64,000 bases of DNA, taken from contig NZ_LGAA01000014.1 of the NCBI RefSeq assembly GCF_001294465.1, forward strand, positions 1 through 64,000, read 5' to 3'. The position numbers and the translations under genes are program-made. This document shows, piece by piece, positions 54,172 through 63,537 of the stretch (the first letter of the stretch is position 1; every line of letters begins with the position of its first letter). The stretch comes from Moellerella wisconsensis ATCC 35017 (GTDB lineage Bacteria > Pseudomonadota > Gammaproteobacteria > Enterobacterales > Enterobacteriaceae). The notes beneath the pieces were generated by a model. The model was not told the DNA's origin. It saw nothing but the letters and a program-made list of their open reading frames with translations, and did no database searches.

Positions 54172-55065
54172 CTAGACAATGACGGGGATATAATAATTAA
54201 GTTCTTGAATAAAGTTATGAGGCGTAGCCATAAACTCATCATAAGTTACACCCTCTTTTAATACATAGTTTTCCACATCACAGCTTTCCTTACGCATAAT
54301 ATCTAAATTAGGTAATACCTTTCCGTAGGCGGTATAAATGATATCATCATACTCTATTCCTGCCAGACTACCGCTAAATTTCAATTCGAGATAATCACCC
54401 GCGGGTAATTCAACGGTTTCAAGATCTGGCGGAATAACCTCAAAATTTTGTTTTTCTAAGCCAGTTGTATAATAAAAAGTTAAATCTTGTTCTTTTTTCT
54501 CATGACGTTTATCTAACCCATGAATAGCATAAAGATTATCTGAGATTTTTTTAGTTTTTTCTAAATAACGGCGCCAGTATTGCCTTCTTATTTCCAGAGT
54601 ATTTATGTTTCTATCTGGAATGTCACGTGCATAACAATGTTTCATACCGATTAATTGTTTGGCTGGTAATTTAGTTAAACGAACCTCAACCTGCAAATCT
54701 GAACCCATTCTTATTGGCAAACAAAAACCCTGTACATTCCAACCGGATTGCTTACGGTATTCTGACGGAGTGGTTTTAAATTGCTTTTTAAAGGCGCGGC
54801 AAAAGGTTTGTTGTGAGTCAAAACGGTATCTTAATGAAATATCCATGACACTATCATGAGTTAGTCTTAAAGCGACGGCTGCACATGATAATCTTCTGGC
54901 GCGGATATAGGTTCCTAATGCGAGCCCAGTTTTAGATTTAAAAATACGTTGAAAATGCCATTTGGTGTAGCCTGCTTTCTCCGCAACAATATCGAGAGAA
55001 AGACGAGATTCAAGATTTTGCTCAATCCAGAGAATGATTTCTCTTATAACACTTTCCTGAAGCAT
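54172..55065 (-). CDS. Rob-like AraC/XylS regulator with GyrI-like domain
   Basis: The 297-residue protein has two HTH motifs of AraC/Rob type (SLDIVAEKAGYTKWHFQRIF and DISLRYRFDSQQTFCRAFKK) in the first 110 residues. A GyrI-like/effector domain (RLTKLPAKQLIGMKHCYA; TYDEFMATPHNFIQELNYYIPV) follows. E. coli Rob (289 residues) has the same order and motifs. It regulates stress and efflux genes. AAAGGA five to six bases before the ATG at 55065 (MLQESVI) decides the start over an ATG at 55110. It may be Rob itself or a paralogue. Confidence 0.87.
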   Translation of the reverse strand: MLQESVIREIILWIEQNLESRLSLDIVAEKAGYTKWHFQRIFKSKTGLALGTYIRARRLSCAAVALRLTHDSVMDISLRYRFDSQQTFCRAFKKQFKTTPSEYRKQSGWNVQGFCLPIRMGSDLQVEVRLTKLPAKQLIGMKHCYARDIPDRNINTLEIRRQYWRRYLEKTKKISDNLYAIHGLDKRHEKKEQDLTFYYTTGLEKQNFEVIPPDLETVELPAGDYLELKFSGSLAGIEYDDIIYTAYGKVLPNLDIMRKESCDVENYVLKEGVTYDEFMATPHNFIQELNYYIPVIV

Positions 55066-55968
55066 AAATATCCTTTTAATTACTAAATTCCCACGATCCT
55101 GATTATTCATATTAAATTGAAGGAGCGAGAAAAATACTAGGGAATTGTTTCAATAGTATACTGAATTAGAGGGGGAGAGCAAAATATTCTACGATAAAAA
55201 CTATTATTTATTTACAGTCAAGATATGTTTATATACGTAAAGATTTTAGTATTCTCCATCTTATCTGAGATTAGATAAATTGAGAGGGATGCTTAACTTA
55301 GTCACTCTTACTATGTTATGAATAAAGTTAATTGTAATATTTAATAATTATCATTAACAAATAGAATTATTATTTTTCAATAATTCATTGAAGGGGGTGC
55401 TATTACAAGTAATTACTATGCTTATGTTTTTATTGTATAAAAAAATTAATTGATTTTATTTGCTTCGTGGTTTTTACTTTACTCCATTTTTACTAAAATA
55501 TAATATTATATTCTAATTATTATCTTATTATGATGTTTATATTTTATTGGTTGTTGATATAGATTCTTAATGTTTTATTTTATTTTAGTTGTCAAAATTA
55601 TTTGTTGTGTTTTTATTGATTTATTTTTTATGTTTTGGTCTTTTTAGCTTAAAAATATTTCATTCATAATGACTTTGTATCATAATGTATTATATTATTA
55701 ATTAAAGTTAGCTAGATGTGGATTAATCAAGAATAGTCAGTATGGTATAGACACTCTATTTATTAGCAAAGAAACTGATTAGCATGATGTTTTTGTCAGT
55801 TTTTATGGTGTGGTTTTTTTATGTCAAATTAGAATAATTATTTATAGTTATTCTTTATTGGATTATTAGTTTTTAAATTTTTTATATATATCAATGATTA
55901 CTGGATTTTAAAGTGAAATTTTATACTCGCAGTTTAATTGGTTTTTATATTAATATGGAGATATAACG
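55066..55968. other. AT-rich non-coding region
   Basis: About 900 bp without any credible gene. It is strongly AT-rich with no tandem array or IS end that I can support. It separates the divergent Rob-like and XRE genes, so both promoters must lie here. Such composition suits H-NS binding, which is inference. Confidence 0.6.
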
Positions 55969-56223
55969 ATGAAAAACATTCAAATTTCGAAGTTAATTGG
56001 GGTGAAAATCCGTGAGGAGCGTGAAAATCATAAAATGAGCCTACGCCAAATTGCCACTTTAATTGGAGTAACCGAAGAAGAGTTATATCAATTTGAGTGT
56101 GGTAATACATGTATTGATGTTGATTCATTATTTGTATTTGCTCGTTTATTTAATTTAGATCCTATATCTTTTATGCATGGAATAGTTAACGTTAACATTG
56201 GAGCAGGGAATACGATTCATTAA
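55969..56223 (+). CDS. small XRE-family regulator
   Basis: The 84-residue protein is almost only an HTH: VKIREERENHKMSLRQIATLIGVTEEELYQFECGNTCIDVDSLFVFARLFNLD. GGAG lies nine bases before the ATG. It resembles MrpJ-type and other short XRE regulators found near fimbriae, but no fimbrial gene is near. It sits in AT-rich DNA alone. Target unknown. Confidence 0.85.
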   Translation: MKNIQISKLIGVKIREERENHKMSLRQIATLIGVTEEELYQFECGNTCIDVDSLFVFARLFNLDPISFMHGIVNVNIGAGNTIH

Positions 56224-56570
56224 ATCAATAAACACCATTTAATTTATTTGTAATGTTTTAATTAACAATGTATTTTTGGTAATGTATTTTCATTATCGAA
56301 GATGCTATTCATCTGTATTAAGCTATTTATTGAGCTATGTTATTATTAGTATGAGTTATTTTATTAATTAGAAAAATGTGATAAGTAAATTTAACTATCA
56401 CATCTTTCATATTTTGAATAAATAATAAATTATAGTGAAAGTAACTTTGGTTATAATAAGTTAAGTTGGAATATTTTCATTTATCATTAAAAGACAATAT
56501 ATAGATAACGATAAATTATTTTATTTCGATGACGATGTATTGTTTTCTAGATATCATTTTTATTGTTTTA
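56224..56570. other. AT-rich non-coding gap
   Basis: The XRE and FUSC genes converge here. I see no gene and no strong terminator in this stretch. Confidence 0.55.
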
Positions 56571-57536
56571 TTATTCTATCCTATAGTGTTTTAAACATAT
56601 ACTAGTTACTATTGCAATGGTCCCTCCAAGGCAAGTCTCTAATACGCGATCGAAAAATAGGATATAAGCGGGATGGCGCCAATACTCAACTTGCTCAATT
56701 ACAGATAGTATTAAGCAGGTAGTGATAAATGTCATAAATGTGTAATTTTTATGTCCACTCATAGGATATAAAAATGCGAAAACTAAAATTGAAATTACAC
56801 CAATATATGGCATCAAAGGTGTGTTAAATAATAAATATAGACATAGTACCGCTAATATACTGCCTAAAACTCGTTGGCTGGTAAGTAAAATAATACTTTT
56901 TGATTTAGGATGAAGAACAAAAACAAATGTTAAAAGTGTCCAATAAAAATGTCCGAAGTCTAACAATCTAGGGATGTAGAGCGTCAATAATAAACCAGAA
57001 ACATAAATTAGTGATCGAGGAAGGATATTTTTTCTTAATGTAAATAAGTTTTTTTCTATTTGGCTATTGCCAAAGTTAATTTTTTTATGCGCTTTATTGC
57101 TGAGATAATTACAGACAAAAATAGTAATACTGCTGCCAATAAAAAATCCTATCGGCAAGTCTATAGAGATATTAGGAATAGCGGTACCAATTGTTGACAT
57201 TATAATGATAAACTTCATTGATAAGTCAATAACAGGATCTGAACCATATATTTGATAATAAATAAAAGAAAAAATAATTAAGAATAGATAAAATGGATCG
57301 CCTAAACGTAATATGTTTCCTAAATAAATAGAAAAAACAATAACTAACAGCCAGAATCCAGTGTAATAATGATTTTTGTAATCCTTTGCAGCATTAAATA
57401 ATAGAAAGGCATACAAGGTTGAGAATGTACTCCACATTGCGGTTTGTACACCGGAAAAAATCAATGAAATAATAGCCCCAGTGAGCATGCAGCCACTGAA
57501 AATAAGCCCGTCATCTATTGCTGGAATTCTTCTCAT
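56571..57536 (-). CDS. FUSC-family inner-membrane protein
   Basis: The 321-residue protein has two sets of about five spans separated by a short polar linker near residues 145-170. The second set contains FGHFYWTLLTFVFVLHPKSK and RVLGSILAVLCLYLL, the usual FUSC pattern (W-x-x-L-T, then QR-x-x-G-x-x-x-G). FUSC proteins such as YccS and AaeB are thought to export aromatic acids or fusaric acid. It is about half the length of AaeB and lacks its large cytosolic domain. AT-rich like its neighbours. Confidence 0.8.
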   Translation of the reverse strand: MRRIPAIDDGLIFSGCMLTGAIISLIFSGVQTAMWSTFSTLYAFLLFNAAKDYKNHYYTGFWLLVIVFSIYLGNILRLGDPFYLFLIIFSFIYYQIYGSDPVIDLSMKFIIIMSTIGTAIPNISIDLPIGFFIGSSITIFVCNYLSNKAHKKINFGNSQIEKNLFTLRKNILPRSLIYVSGLLLTLYIPRLLDFGHFYWTLLTFVFVLHPKSKSIILLTSQRVLGSILAVLCLYLLFNTPLMPYIGVISILVFAFLYPMSGHKNYTFMTFITTCLILSVIEQVEYWRHPAYILFFDRVLETCLGGTIAIVTSICLKHYRIE

Positions 57537-57898
57537 AATAAGACACTCGAAATAAAATATTAATATTATATTGTACAGATAATAACTTATTGATTTTTAT
57601 ATTATCATTTAGCCTGTCTGTGTGGAATGAAAAACTATCTTTGTCGTTAGTTAGAAATTATTTTAATTGTATAGTTGTCTATATTTTTATCTATTAACTA
57701 TGTTTTTTAATAACGATTTTTATAGTAAGTTTTATTGCATTAATTTAACCTCAAATTTATTTTTATTAATGATTTTTGTAATATGAAGAACAGCTACCTA
57801 TGGCTTGTGATAACATGGAACCCGCGATTTAAGTCATTTTTTATGTATATACTAGCCATGTAAATTATACGATTGTTCACCATAAGGAATACCGCAAT
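57537..57898. other. non-coding region between divergent genes
   Basis: AT-rich; carries the promoters for the FUSC gene and mdcG. No operator or repeat can be named. Confidence 0.5.
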
Positions 57899-58519
57899 AT
57901 GCAGCTTAACCCTCATGATTTTGTTTGGATTAATGATGCCAGTGAAATTATTTCAGAGCAGCCATTACCTGAATGGGTAAGTATGCAGTGGAACTCATCA
58001 TTGCCGTTAATTGTGCTTAGAAAACAGCAATATGATGGAAAAATTGTTGTAGGATTGCGGGGAATAAAGCGCAGTGAAAGGTTCGATGTGCTTATTGATA
58101 AATCATCAATTACTCATATGATGAATATTGAATCGTTAGTTTCTAATCCTATCGAGTTACAGCGCTCAATGTTTATTGCTTTACCTCAGGTTCAGGTATT
58201 ACTGTTAATTTCTCAGCATCAATGGCCATGGAAGTGGGGAGTAATCGGTAGCTGTGCTTATACATTGGTTACTGATATTCAGTCTATGTATTCAGATAGT
58301 GATCTAGATATACTAATCCGCTGTCCTACTTTGCAGCAGAAAGAAGATTTTGCCCAATTTGCTATCAAAGCTAATACACCATTGTGTCGCATTGATATTT
58401 ATGTAGAAACACCAAAAGGTGAGTTTTCATTATCTGAATGGTTTAAAAATGATCAGGTTAGCTTAAAGACAGCAACAGGAACGATTTTAACTGCATTTCC
58501 TTGGGGTGAGAATATTTAA
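57899..58519 (+). CDS. mdcG: malonate decarboxylase holo-ACP synthase (MdcG-like), orphan
   Basis: The 206-residue protein has the MdcG nucleotidyltransferase site VIGSCAYTLVTDIQSMYSDS and DLDILI near residues 115-143, with VGLRGIKRSERF in the first half. MdcG transfers the phosphoribosyl-dephospho-CoA group to the malonate decarboxylase acyl carrier protein. No mdcA, B, C, D, E or H gene is in the window. It may act on a remote cluster or on another carrier. AAGGAA lies eleven bases before the ATG. Confidence 0.82.
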   Translation: MQLNPHDFVWINDASEIISEQPLPEWVSMQWNSSLPLIVLRKQQYDGKIVVGLRGIKRSERFDVLIDKSSITHMMNIESLVSNPIELQRSMFIALPQVQVLLLISQHQWPWKWGVIGSCAYTLVTDIQSMYSDSDLDILIRCPTLQQKEDFAQFAIKANTPLCRIDIYVETPKGEFSLSEWFKNDQVSLKTATGTILTAFPWGENI

Positions 58520-58658
58520 CTAAGTAAGTGGGTTTATTATAACTAAACAAAAATTAGCGCTATAATAATTTTGATGTTCGAGTGGGTGATTTAATTTTAT
58601 TCATATTAATTAATACCGCGCTTAAATAAACGTTAGGCGCGGCAGATAATACTTATGG

Positions 58659-59288
58659 TTAATGCTCGATCAGTTCTTCGTTGCTGGCGGCCTGATACCA
58701 TTCTTGCATCGCGCTTAACGTTAATGTTTGTTCAACCCACTGTTGGACGAGGTCATTGACGGGGAGTTGATAACTTTGAATTCTAAAAGCAATGGGTGCG
58801 AAAAAAGCATCCACAGCGGTAAATTGCCTACCTGCTAACCAAGGACCGCCAAATTTATCTAATCCTTCTTGCCACAGTGTCTCTAGGCGCATGATATTTT
58901 TTTTAAGTTCGTTAGATATCTCGGGCATGACGAGGCGAGTCGTACATTCCATCGGACAATTTTGGCGTAGCGCTAGAAAGCCTGAGTGCATTTCTGCGGC
59001 AGCGCTTCTGGCCCATGCTCTTGCCTGTCTATTTTGTGGCCATACATGGGGATGATCTTCGGCGATATATTCACATATAGCGAGTGAATCCCAAATAATC
59101 TGTTGATCATCAATTAGGCAGGGAACTTGACCTGTGGGTGAAAATACGGTGAATTTTTCATAGCTGCTGCCGCCTGAATTAAACAAAGCTTGATGTTCTT
59201 TAAACGGAATATTTAAAACTTTGAGCAAAACCCAAGGGCGTAGAGACCAGGAGGAGTAATTTTTATTGGCTATCCACAGGGAGTACAT
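58659..59288 (-). CDS. glutathione S-transferase
   Basis: The 209-residue protein has the thioredoxin-like N-terminus (MYSLWIANKNYSSWSLRPWV) with Ser in the NYSSWS motif, then GQVPCLIDDQQIIWDSLAICEYI (cis-Pro and the Glu/Asp-Ser glutathione site). An all-helical C-terminal domain carries the FTAVDAFFAPIAF N-capping box. It is a single cytosolic GST with no operon partner. The substrate is unknown. Confidence 0.9.
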   Translation of the reverse strand: MYSLWIANKNYSSWSLRPWVLLKVLNIPFKEHQALFNSGGSSYEKFTVFSPTGQVPCLIDDQQIIWDSLAICEYIAEDHPHVWPQNRQARAWARSAAAEMHSGFLALRQNCPMECTTRLVMPEISNELKKNIMRLETLWQEGLDKFGGPWLAGRQFTAVDAFFAPIAFRIQSYQLPVNDLVQQWVEQTLTLSAMQEWYQAASNEELIEH

Positions 59289-59720
59289 TTTTTTTCCTAC
59301 AACATGTTGTCGTACTAATAAATATAGTTTTTTTGACAGACGTTATCTAGTGAAGATTCTTTTGAATACCAATTTATATGGAATAATTTTACATTTGCTA
59401 AAAATAAGTCTCTCAGAAATTCACTAATATCATCGTATTGACGATTCTTGTTATAATATTTTATTATTTCTTATAGCTAAAGATAATTAATTTATAACTT
59501 TAATCAGATAAATTAATTTAAAACTAAGCTGATAAATTAATTTATTTATCCTTTGTCTTATTGACTTTTATAAAGATTAATTAAATTTAACTGAGTTGAT
59601 GGAATTTGAATATCTTCAACAAAATATTTGTTGAAGAAAACGATATATAAAAATGAAAAATAGATTATGATTAACCTAAGTTAAATATTTACTCGATGAT
59701 TAATATAAAAAGGTTATGAT
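59289..59720. other. AT-rich intergenic region
   Basis: No gene is seen between the divergent GST and cytochrome b561 genes. A near-inverted pair at 59613-59640 (TCAACAAAATATTTGTTGA) forms a perfect 8-bp-arm palindrome and is an operator candidate about 90 bp before the b561 gene. Confidence 0.5.
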
Positions 59721-60278
59721 ATGCAATGGAAGAATACTTCCACTCGCTATGGACATGTGTCACTTTTAATTCATTGGCTGGTGGCAATAACGGTATACGG
59801 CATGTTTGCTTTAGGCCTATGGATGGTATCGTTAGGTTATTATGATAGCTGGTATCACCAAGCTCCGGAGATACATAAAAGTATTGGCATTATCTTATTT
59901 ATCGTGATGTTATTTAGAGTGATTTGGCGTTTTATTTCTCCGCCACCGAAGCCACTCCCAAGTTACAGTCGAGTAACTAAAATTAGTGCAGCCATAGTTC
60001 AAATACTTATTTATATATTGTTATTTAGTATTTTAATTAGTGGTTATTTAATTTCAACGGCTGATGGTCAAGCGATCAATGTGTTTGATTGGTTTAGTAT
60101 TCCGGCTATTTTTACCGGGCAAGCCGCTCAGGCAGATACTGCCGGAGAAATACATCTTTATTTAGCTTGGTCTGTAGTTTTACTTTCTGTATTACATGCA
60201 CTGGCTGCTTTTAAACATCATTTTTTTGATGCTGATTTTACCTTAAAAAGAATATTAGGATTTAATCCTAATAAATAA
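59721..60278 (+). CDS. yceJ: cytochrome b561, YceJ type
   Basis: The 185-residue protein has four spans with the haem-ligand histidines in SLLIHWLVAITVYGMF, PEIHKSIGI, EIHLYLAW and VLHALAAFKHHF. It is a di-haem quinone-linked protein in the inner membrane. As in E. coli, it directly precedes yceI, 15 bp away, so one operon is likely. Confidence 0.93.
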   Translation: MQWKNTSTRYGHVSLLIHWLVAITVYGMFALGLWMVSLGYYDSWYHQAPEIHKSIGIILFIVMLFRVIWRFISPPPKPLPSYSRVTKISAAIVQILIYILLFSILISGYLISTADGQAINVFDWFSIPAIFTGQAAQADTAGEIHLYLAWSVVLLSVLHALAAFKHHFFDADFTLKRILGFNPNK

Positions 60279-60293
60279 AACGTGGAGATAAAT

Positions 60294-60872
60294 ATGTTGA
60301 AGAAAACGGTTCTTAGCCTTGCAACAGGTGCACTATTATTAACCGCCGGTTCTGCGCTGGCAGCAACCTATAAATTTGATAAGCCAGGACAACATGCGTT
60401 TATTGAATTTCGTATTCAGCATTTAGGTTATAGTTGGGTATACGGAAGTTTTAAAGATTTTGATGGTAGCTTTACTTATGATGAAAAAGATCCGGCAAAA
60501 GACCGTGTTGATGTACTGATTAAAACTAACAGTATTGATACTAATCATGCTGAGCGAGATAAACATTTACGCAGTGCTGATTTCTTAAATGCAGCAAAAT
60601 TCCCAGAAGCAAAATTTGTTTCAACCAACGTAAAAAAAGAGGGTGACAAATACCTCGTTAGCGGTGACTTCACCCTAAACGGTGTAACTAAACCGCTGAC
60701 ATTAAATGCTAAGATTCTGGGTGAAGGTAAAGATCCTTGGGGCGGTTACCGAGCAGGATTTGAAGCTTATGGTAATATTAAGCTGAAAGACTTTAACATC
60801 AAATCTGATTTAGGCCCTAAATCACAAGAAGTTGAGTTAATGATTTCTGTTGAAGGTGTACAGCAGAAATAA
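60294..60872 (+). CDS. yceI: YceI, periplasmic lipid-binding protein
   Basis: The 192-residue protein has a signal peptide ([23 protein letters not shown]) and the YceI lipocalin-like blocks: [36 protein letters not shown], and [22 protein letters not shown] before the ATG at 60294 decides the start; an in-frame GTG at 60282 lies within that site. YceI binds polyprenoid lipids and responds to osmotic and alkaline stress in E. coli. It is co-transcribed with the cytochrome gene. Confidence 0.95.
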   Translation: MLKKTVLSLATGALLLTAGSALAATYKFDKPGQHAFIEFRIQHLGYSWVYGSFKDFDGSFTYDEKDPAKDRVDVLIKTNSIDTNHAERDKHLRSADFLNAAKFPEAKFVSTNVKKEGDKYLVSGDFTLNGVTKPLTLNAKILGEGKDPWGGYRAGFEAYGNIKLKDFNIKSDLGPKSQEVELMISVEGVQQK

Positions 60873-60900
60873 ATTTTTAGATTTATATTCTTATTTCGAG

Positions 60901-60936
60901 ACCCGCTTAATCACAATAAGATTAAGCGGGTTTTTT
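60901..60936 (+). terminator. intrinsic terminator after yceI
   Basis: ACCCGCTTAATC pairs with GATTAAGCGGGT (12 bp), followed by T residues to 60936. Confidence 0.93.
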
Positions 60937-61272
60937 ATTGTTTATATGTCACTTGAATAGTATAAAATCACAAATTAATAGATAAATAGCGATATACCAT
61001 AAATAACATAATGTTACTTCAATTAAGTATCGGAAGTTATTATCATTCTTATTTTGTATTTAGTGTTTTGATGATTGGAAGAATTGATCTTTGTATAAAC
61101 TCACTTACACTTATTCTTACTATAAAAGTATTATTTTCTGTATGCTGGAACCGCAGTTTATATAACGCAGTTTATATAAATAGTTGAGTGCAATTAACTA
61201 GATTATCGAGATACTGGCTAAATAGAATCGATAAATAATCTATCGATAATTTTAACCAAACCGGGAGGTTTG
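60937..61272. other. intergenic region upstream of the choloylglycine-hydrolase-family gene
   Basis: No gene is seen. A tandem phrase (CAGTTTATATAA twice, at 61153-61177) and a short dyad near 61205-61250 (ATCGATAAATAATCTATCGAT) lie before the gene; the latter could be an operator. Confidence 0.5.
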
Positions 61273-62352
61273 ATGTCAATATTAAAGAAATGCATAGTGG
61301 CAGGGCTAACATTAGCCGCAACATCGATGACGGCGATAGTCAGCCAAGCATGTACTAGAATTGTTTATCTTGGTGAAAATCAACAAATTATGACCACCAG
61401 AACCATGGACTGGAAATATGATATTGGTACCAATTTATGGATATTTCCTCGAGGGATGGAACGCAATGGCGTCGCAGGGGAAAACTCCTTAAAGTGGCAT
61501 TCTAAATATGGCAGTGTCGTTGCCTCAGGCTATGATATTTCTACCACTGATGGAGTGAATGAAAAAGGATTAGTCACCAATTTATTATGGTTAGCAGAAT
61601 CGGAATATCCTAAAGAAGGCGATAAAAATCCGGCATTATCTATTTCAGTTTGGGCGCAGTATATGTTGGATAATTACGCCACGGTGGCTGAAGCTGTGGC
61701 TAGTTTAGAAAAATCCCCCTTATCGGTTGTCACAGATAACGTTCCTGGGCAAACTCGATTAGCGACACTGCATTTGGCTTTATCTGATGCTAGTGGTGAC
61801 AGTGCTATTATTGAATATATCGATGGTAAGCAGGTTATTCATCATGGTAAGCAATATCAAGTGATGACTAATTCACCAACATTTGAAAAACAGTTAGCTA
61901 TGGAAGAATACTGGCAAGGGATTGGTGGAACCGTCATGTTGCCCGGCACAAATCGTTCTGCAGATAGATTTGCTCGTGCCAGTTTTTATATCAATGCTAT
62001 TCCACAAAACACGACAGCTAATAAAGCGGTTGCTAGTGTTTTCAGTGTGATCCGTAATGTTTCCGTACCTTATGGTTTAAATACTACGGATGCACCGGAG
62101 ATATCATCAACTCGCTGGCGTACCTTAGTTGACCATAAGCGTCAGCTCTATTTTTTTGAATCCGCATTGACGCCTAATATCTTTTGGACCGATTTGAAGA
62201 AAATTGATTTTTCTGCTGAAACTGGCAAGGTGCAAAAATTAGATCTCGGTGTAGAGCAAAGCAATATTTTTTCTGGGGATGCGACTGCACTCTATAAAGA
62301 AAGTAAACCTTTTATATTCCAAGGGCTGACAGAAAAAGAGCTAGGGTATTAA
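61273..62352 (+). CDS. secreted linear amide C-N hydrolase (choloylglycine hydrolase family)
   Basis: The 359-residue protein has a signal peptide ending SQA directly before the catalytic Cys (SQA-CTRIVYLG), the Ntn-hydrolase N-terminal nucleophile freed by signal peptidase. Further family residues are visible: TRTMDW (Arg, Asp), VVTDNVPG, TNSPTFEKQL (Asn) and a late Arg in ISSTRWRTLVD. Members are penicillin V acylases, bile-salt hydrolases and acylhomoserine-lactone acylases. A Gram-negative periplasmic form is usually of the penicillin V acylase/AHL-acylase type. GGGAGG lies 4 bases before the ATG. Confidence 0.9.
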   Translation: MSILKKCIVAGLTLAATSMTAIVSQACTRIVYLGENQQIMTTRTMDWKYDIGTNLWIFPRGMERNGVAGENSLKWHSKYGSVVASGYDISTTDGVNEKGLVTNLLWLAESEYPKEGDKNPALSISVWAQYMLDNYATVAEAVASLEKSPLSVVTDNVPGQTRLATLHLALSDASGDSAIIEYIDGKQVIHHGKQYQVMTNSPTFEKQLAMEEYWQGIGGTVMLPGTNRSADRFARASFYINAIPQNTTANKAVASVFSVIRNVSVPYGLNTTDAPEISSTRWRTLVDHKRQLYFFESALTPNIFWTDLKKIDFSAETGKVQKLDLGVEQSNIFSGDATALYKESKPFIFQGLTEKELGY

Positions 62353-62400
62353 GTTTTTATTTAGCTCAAATTTAGAGGGTATAATTCCTGAGTGAGTTTA

Positions 62401-62497
62401 ATCAATCTCCCGATATAGCACGGCTATTAGTACGACCATAGTTCGGCATAGTTCGGAATAGTGAAATAGTGCTGAATACGTAGTACGGGAGATTGAT
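62401..62497. repeat. 97-bp stem-loop between the hydrolase gene and tehB
   Basis: ATCAATCTCCCG at 62401-62412 is complemented exactly by CGGGAGATTGAT at 62486-62497. Inside are shorter pairings (AGCAC/GTGCT) and repeated GTTCGG phrases. It resembles a small palindromic element or a structured RNA. No T run. Confidence 0.75.
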
Positions 62498-62591
62498 ATT
62501 TATCAAGCCCAATTAATTTGAGTAGATTACTCTTTGCAGAGTAACTTAATTAGCTATAAGATGTATTTAAAATGCAACTTAAGGTGATGAT

Positions 62592-63464
62592 ATGACAGAT
62601 TTAGTATGTTATAAAATAATGCCTACTTGGAATAAAAGTACGCTTCCTTTGATGTTCCAACAGCGCCATAATACCCAAGAGGGCAGTTATGCTCAGTTGG
62701 TTATTCTGCAAGGTAGTTTAGATTTTGTTAGTTTTGAAGAAGATGGTCGCGAACAGTTGTTTCATTTTGATACACAACATCAGCCACCAATGATTGAACC
62801 ACAAAAATGGCATCGCATTGCTGATTTTAGTGATGATATGCAATGCCAACTTTCTTTCTTTTGTCATCCTGATGTTAAGTTTTATAAGCAGTATGGGCTG
62901 TCATTACCGCATTCTGAAGTGCGATTTATGGTTGAACAGCAGATTATTAAGCCGTGTAAAGTATTAGATTTAGGCTCGGGAAGAGGTAGAAATAGCTTCT
63001 TTTTGGCCCAGCAGGGGTATGATGTGACTGCGGTGGATATCAATCCTCAGCATATACAGGCCATTGAGTTGGTTAAAAAAGATGCCAATTTAGACAACAT
63101 AAAAACTGCCATTTATGATATTAATAGCCATCAAATCAAAGAAGAATATGATTTGATTATTTCAACAGTGGTATTAATGTTCTTAAAACGCGAAAATATT
63201 GCTGATATTATTAAAAATATGCAGCAACAGACACGAGCGAATGGGGTAAATTTAATTGTTTGCCCGGTAGAATCTCCAGATGTTCCTTATGATGAAGTCC
63301 CCTTTAAGTGTTTTTTACAACCCGGTGAATTAGAACAATATTATCACGATTGGGAAGTCATTAAATACAATGAAGATGCTGGGTATCTGCATAAAAAAGA
63401 TCAACACGGTAATCCAATTAAATTAAATTTTGCGACCCTAATCGCCCAGAAAAAGGCAGTTTAA
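62592..63464 (+). CDS. tehB: tellurite-resistance methyltransferase TehB, long form
   Basis: The 290-residue protein has an N-terminal cupin-like DUF1971 part (residues 1-95, with HFDTQHQPPMIEPQKWHRI), then a class I SAM methyltransferase with VLDLGSGRGRNSFFLAQQGY, AVDIN and LIISTVVLMFL. Length and order match the Haemophilus-type TehB and not the 197-residue E. coli form. It detoxifies tellurite by methylation. No tehA is adjacent. Confidence 0.93.
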   Translation: MTDLVCYKIMPTWNKSTLPLMFQQRHNTQEGSYAQLVILQGSLDFVSFEEDGREQLFHFDTQHQPPMIEPQKWHRIADFSDDMQCQLSFFCHPDVKFYKQYGLSLPHSEVRFMVEQQIIKPCKVLDLGSGRGRNSFFLAQQGYDVTAVDINPQHIQAIELVKKDANLDNIKTAIYDINSHQIKEEYDLIISTVVLMFLKRENIADIIKNMQQQTRANGVNLIVCPVESPDVPYDEVPFKCFLQPGELEQYYHDWEVIKYNEDAGYLHKKDQHGNPIKLNFATLIAQKKAV

Positions 63465-63474
63465 ATCCGGTTAA

Positions 63475-63512
63475 ACAGACAACGGATAAGTAATAAATAG
63501 TCCGTTGTCTGT
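63475..63512. terminator. hairpin between converging tehB and clcA
   Basis: ACAGACAACGGA pairs with TCCGTTGTCTGT (12 bp, 14-nt loop). It is placed 8 bp after the tehB stop. Confidence 0.75.
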
Positions 63513-63537
63513 TAATTATCACTTTGCTATTCTTCGT

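Noticed and set aside
55066-55968. Hidden gene in the 900-bp AT-rich gap
   Set aside because: Frames are short and hydrophobic by composition only; none has a ribosome-binding site with a plausible product.
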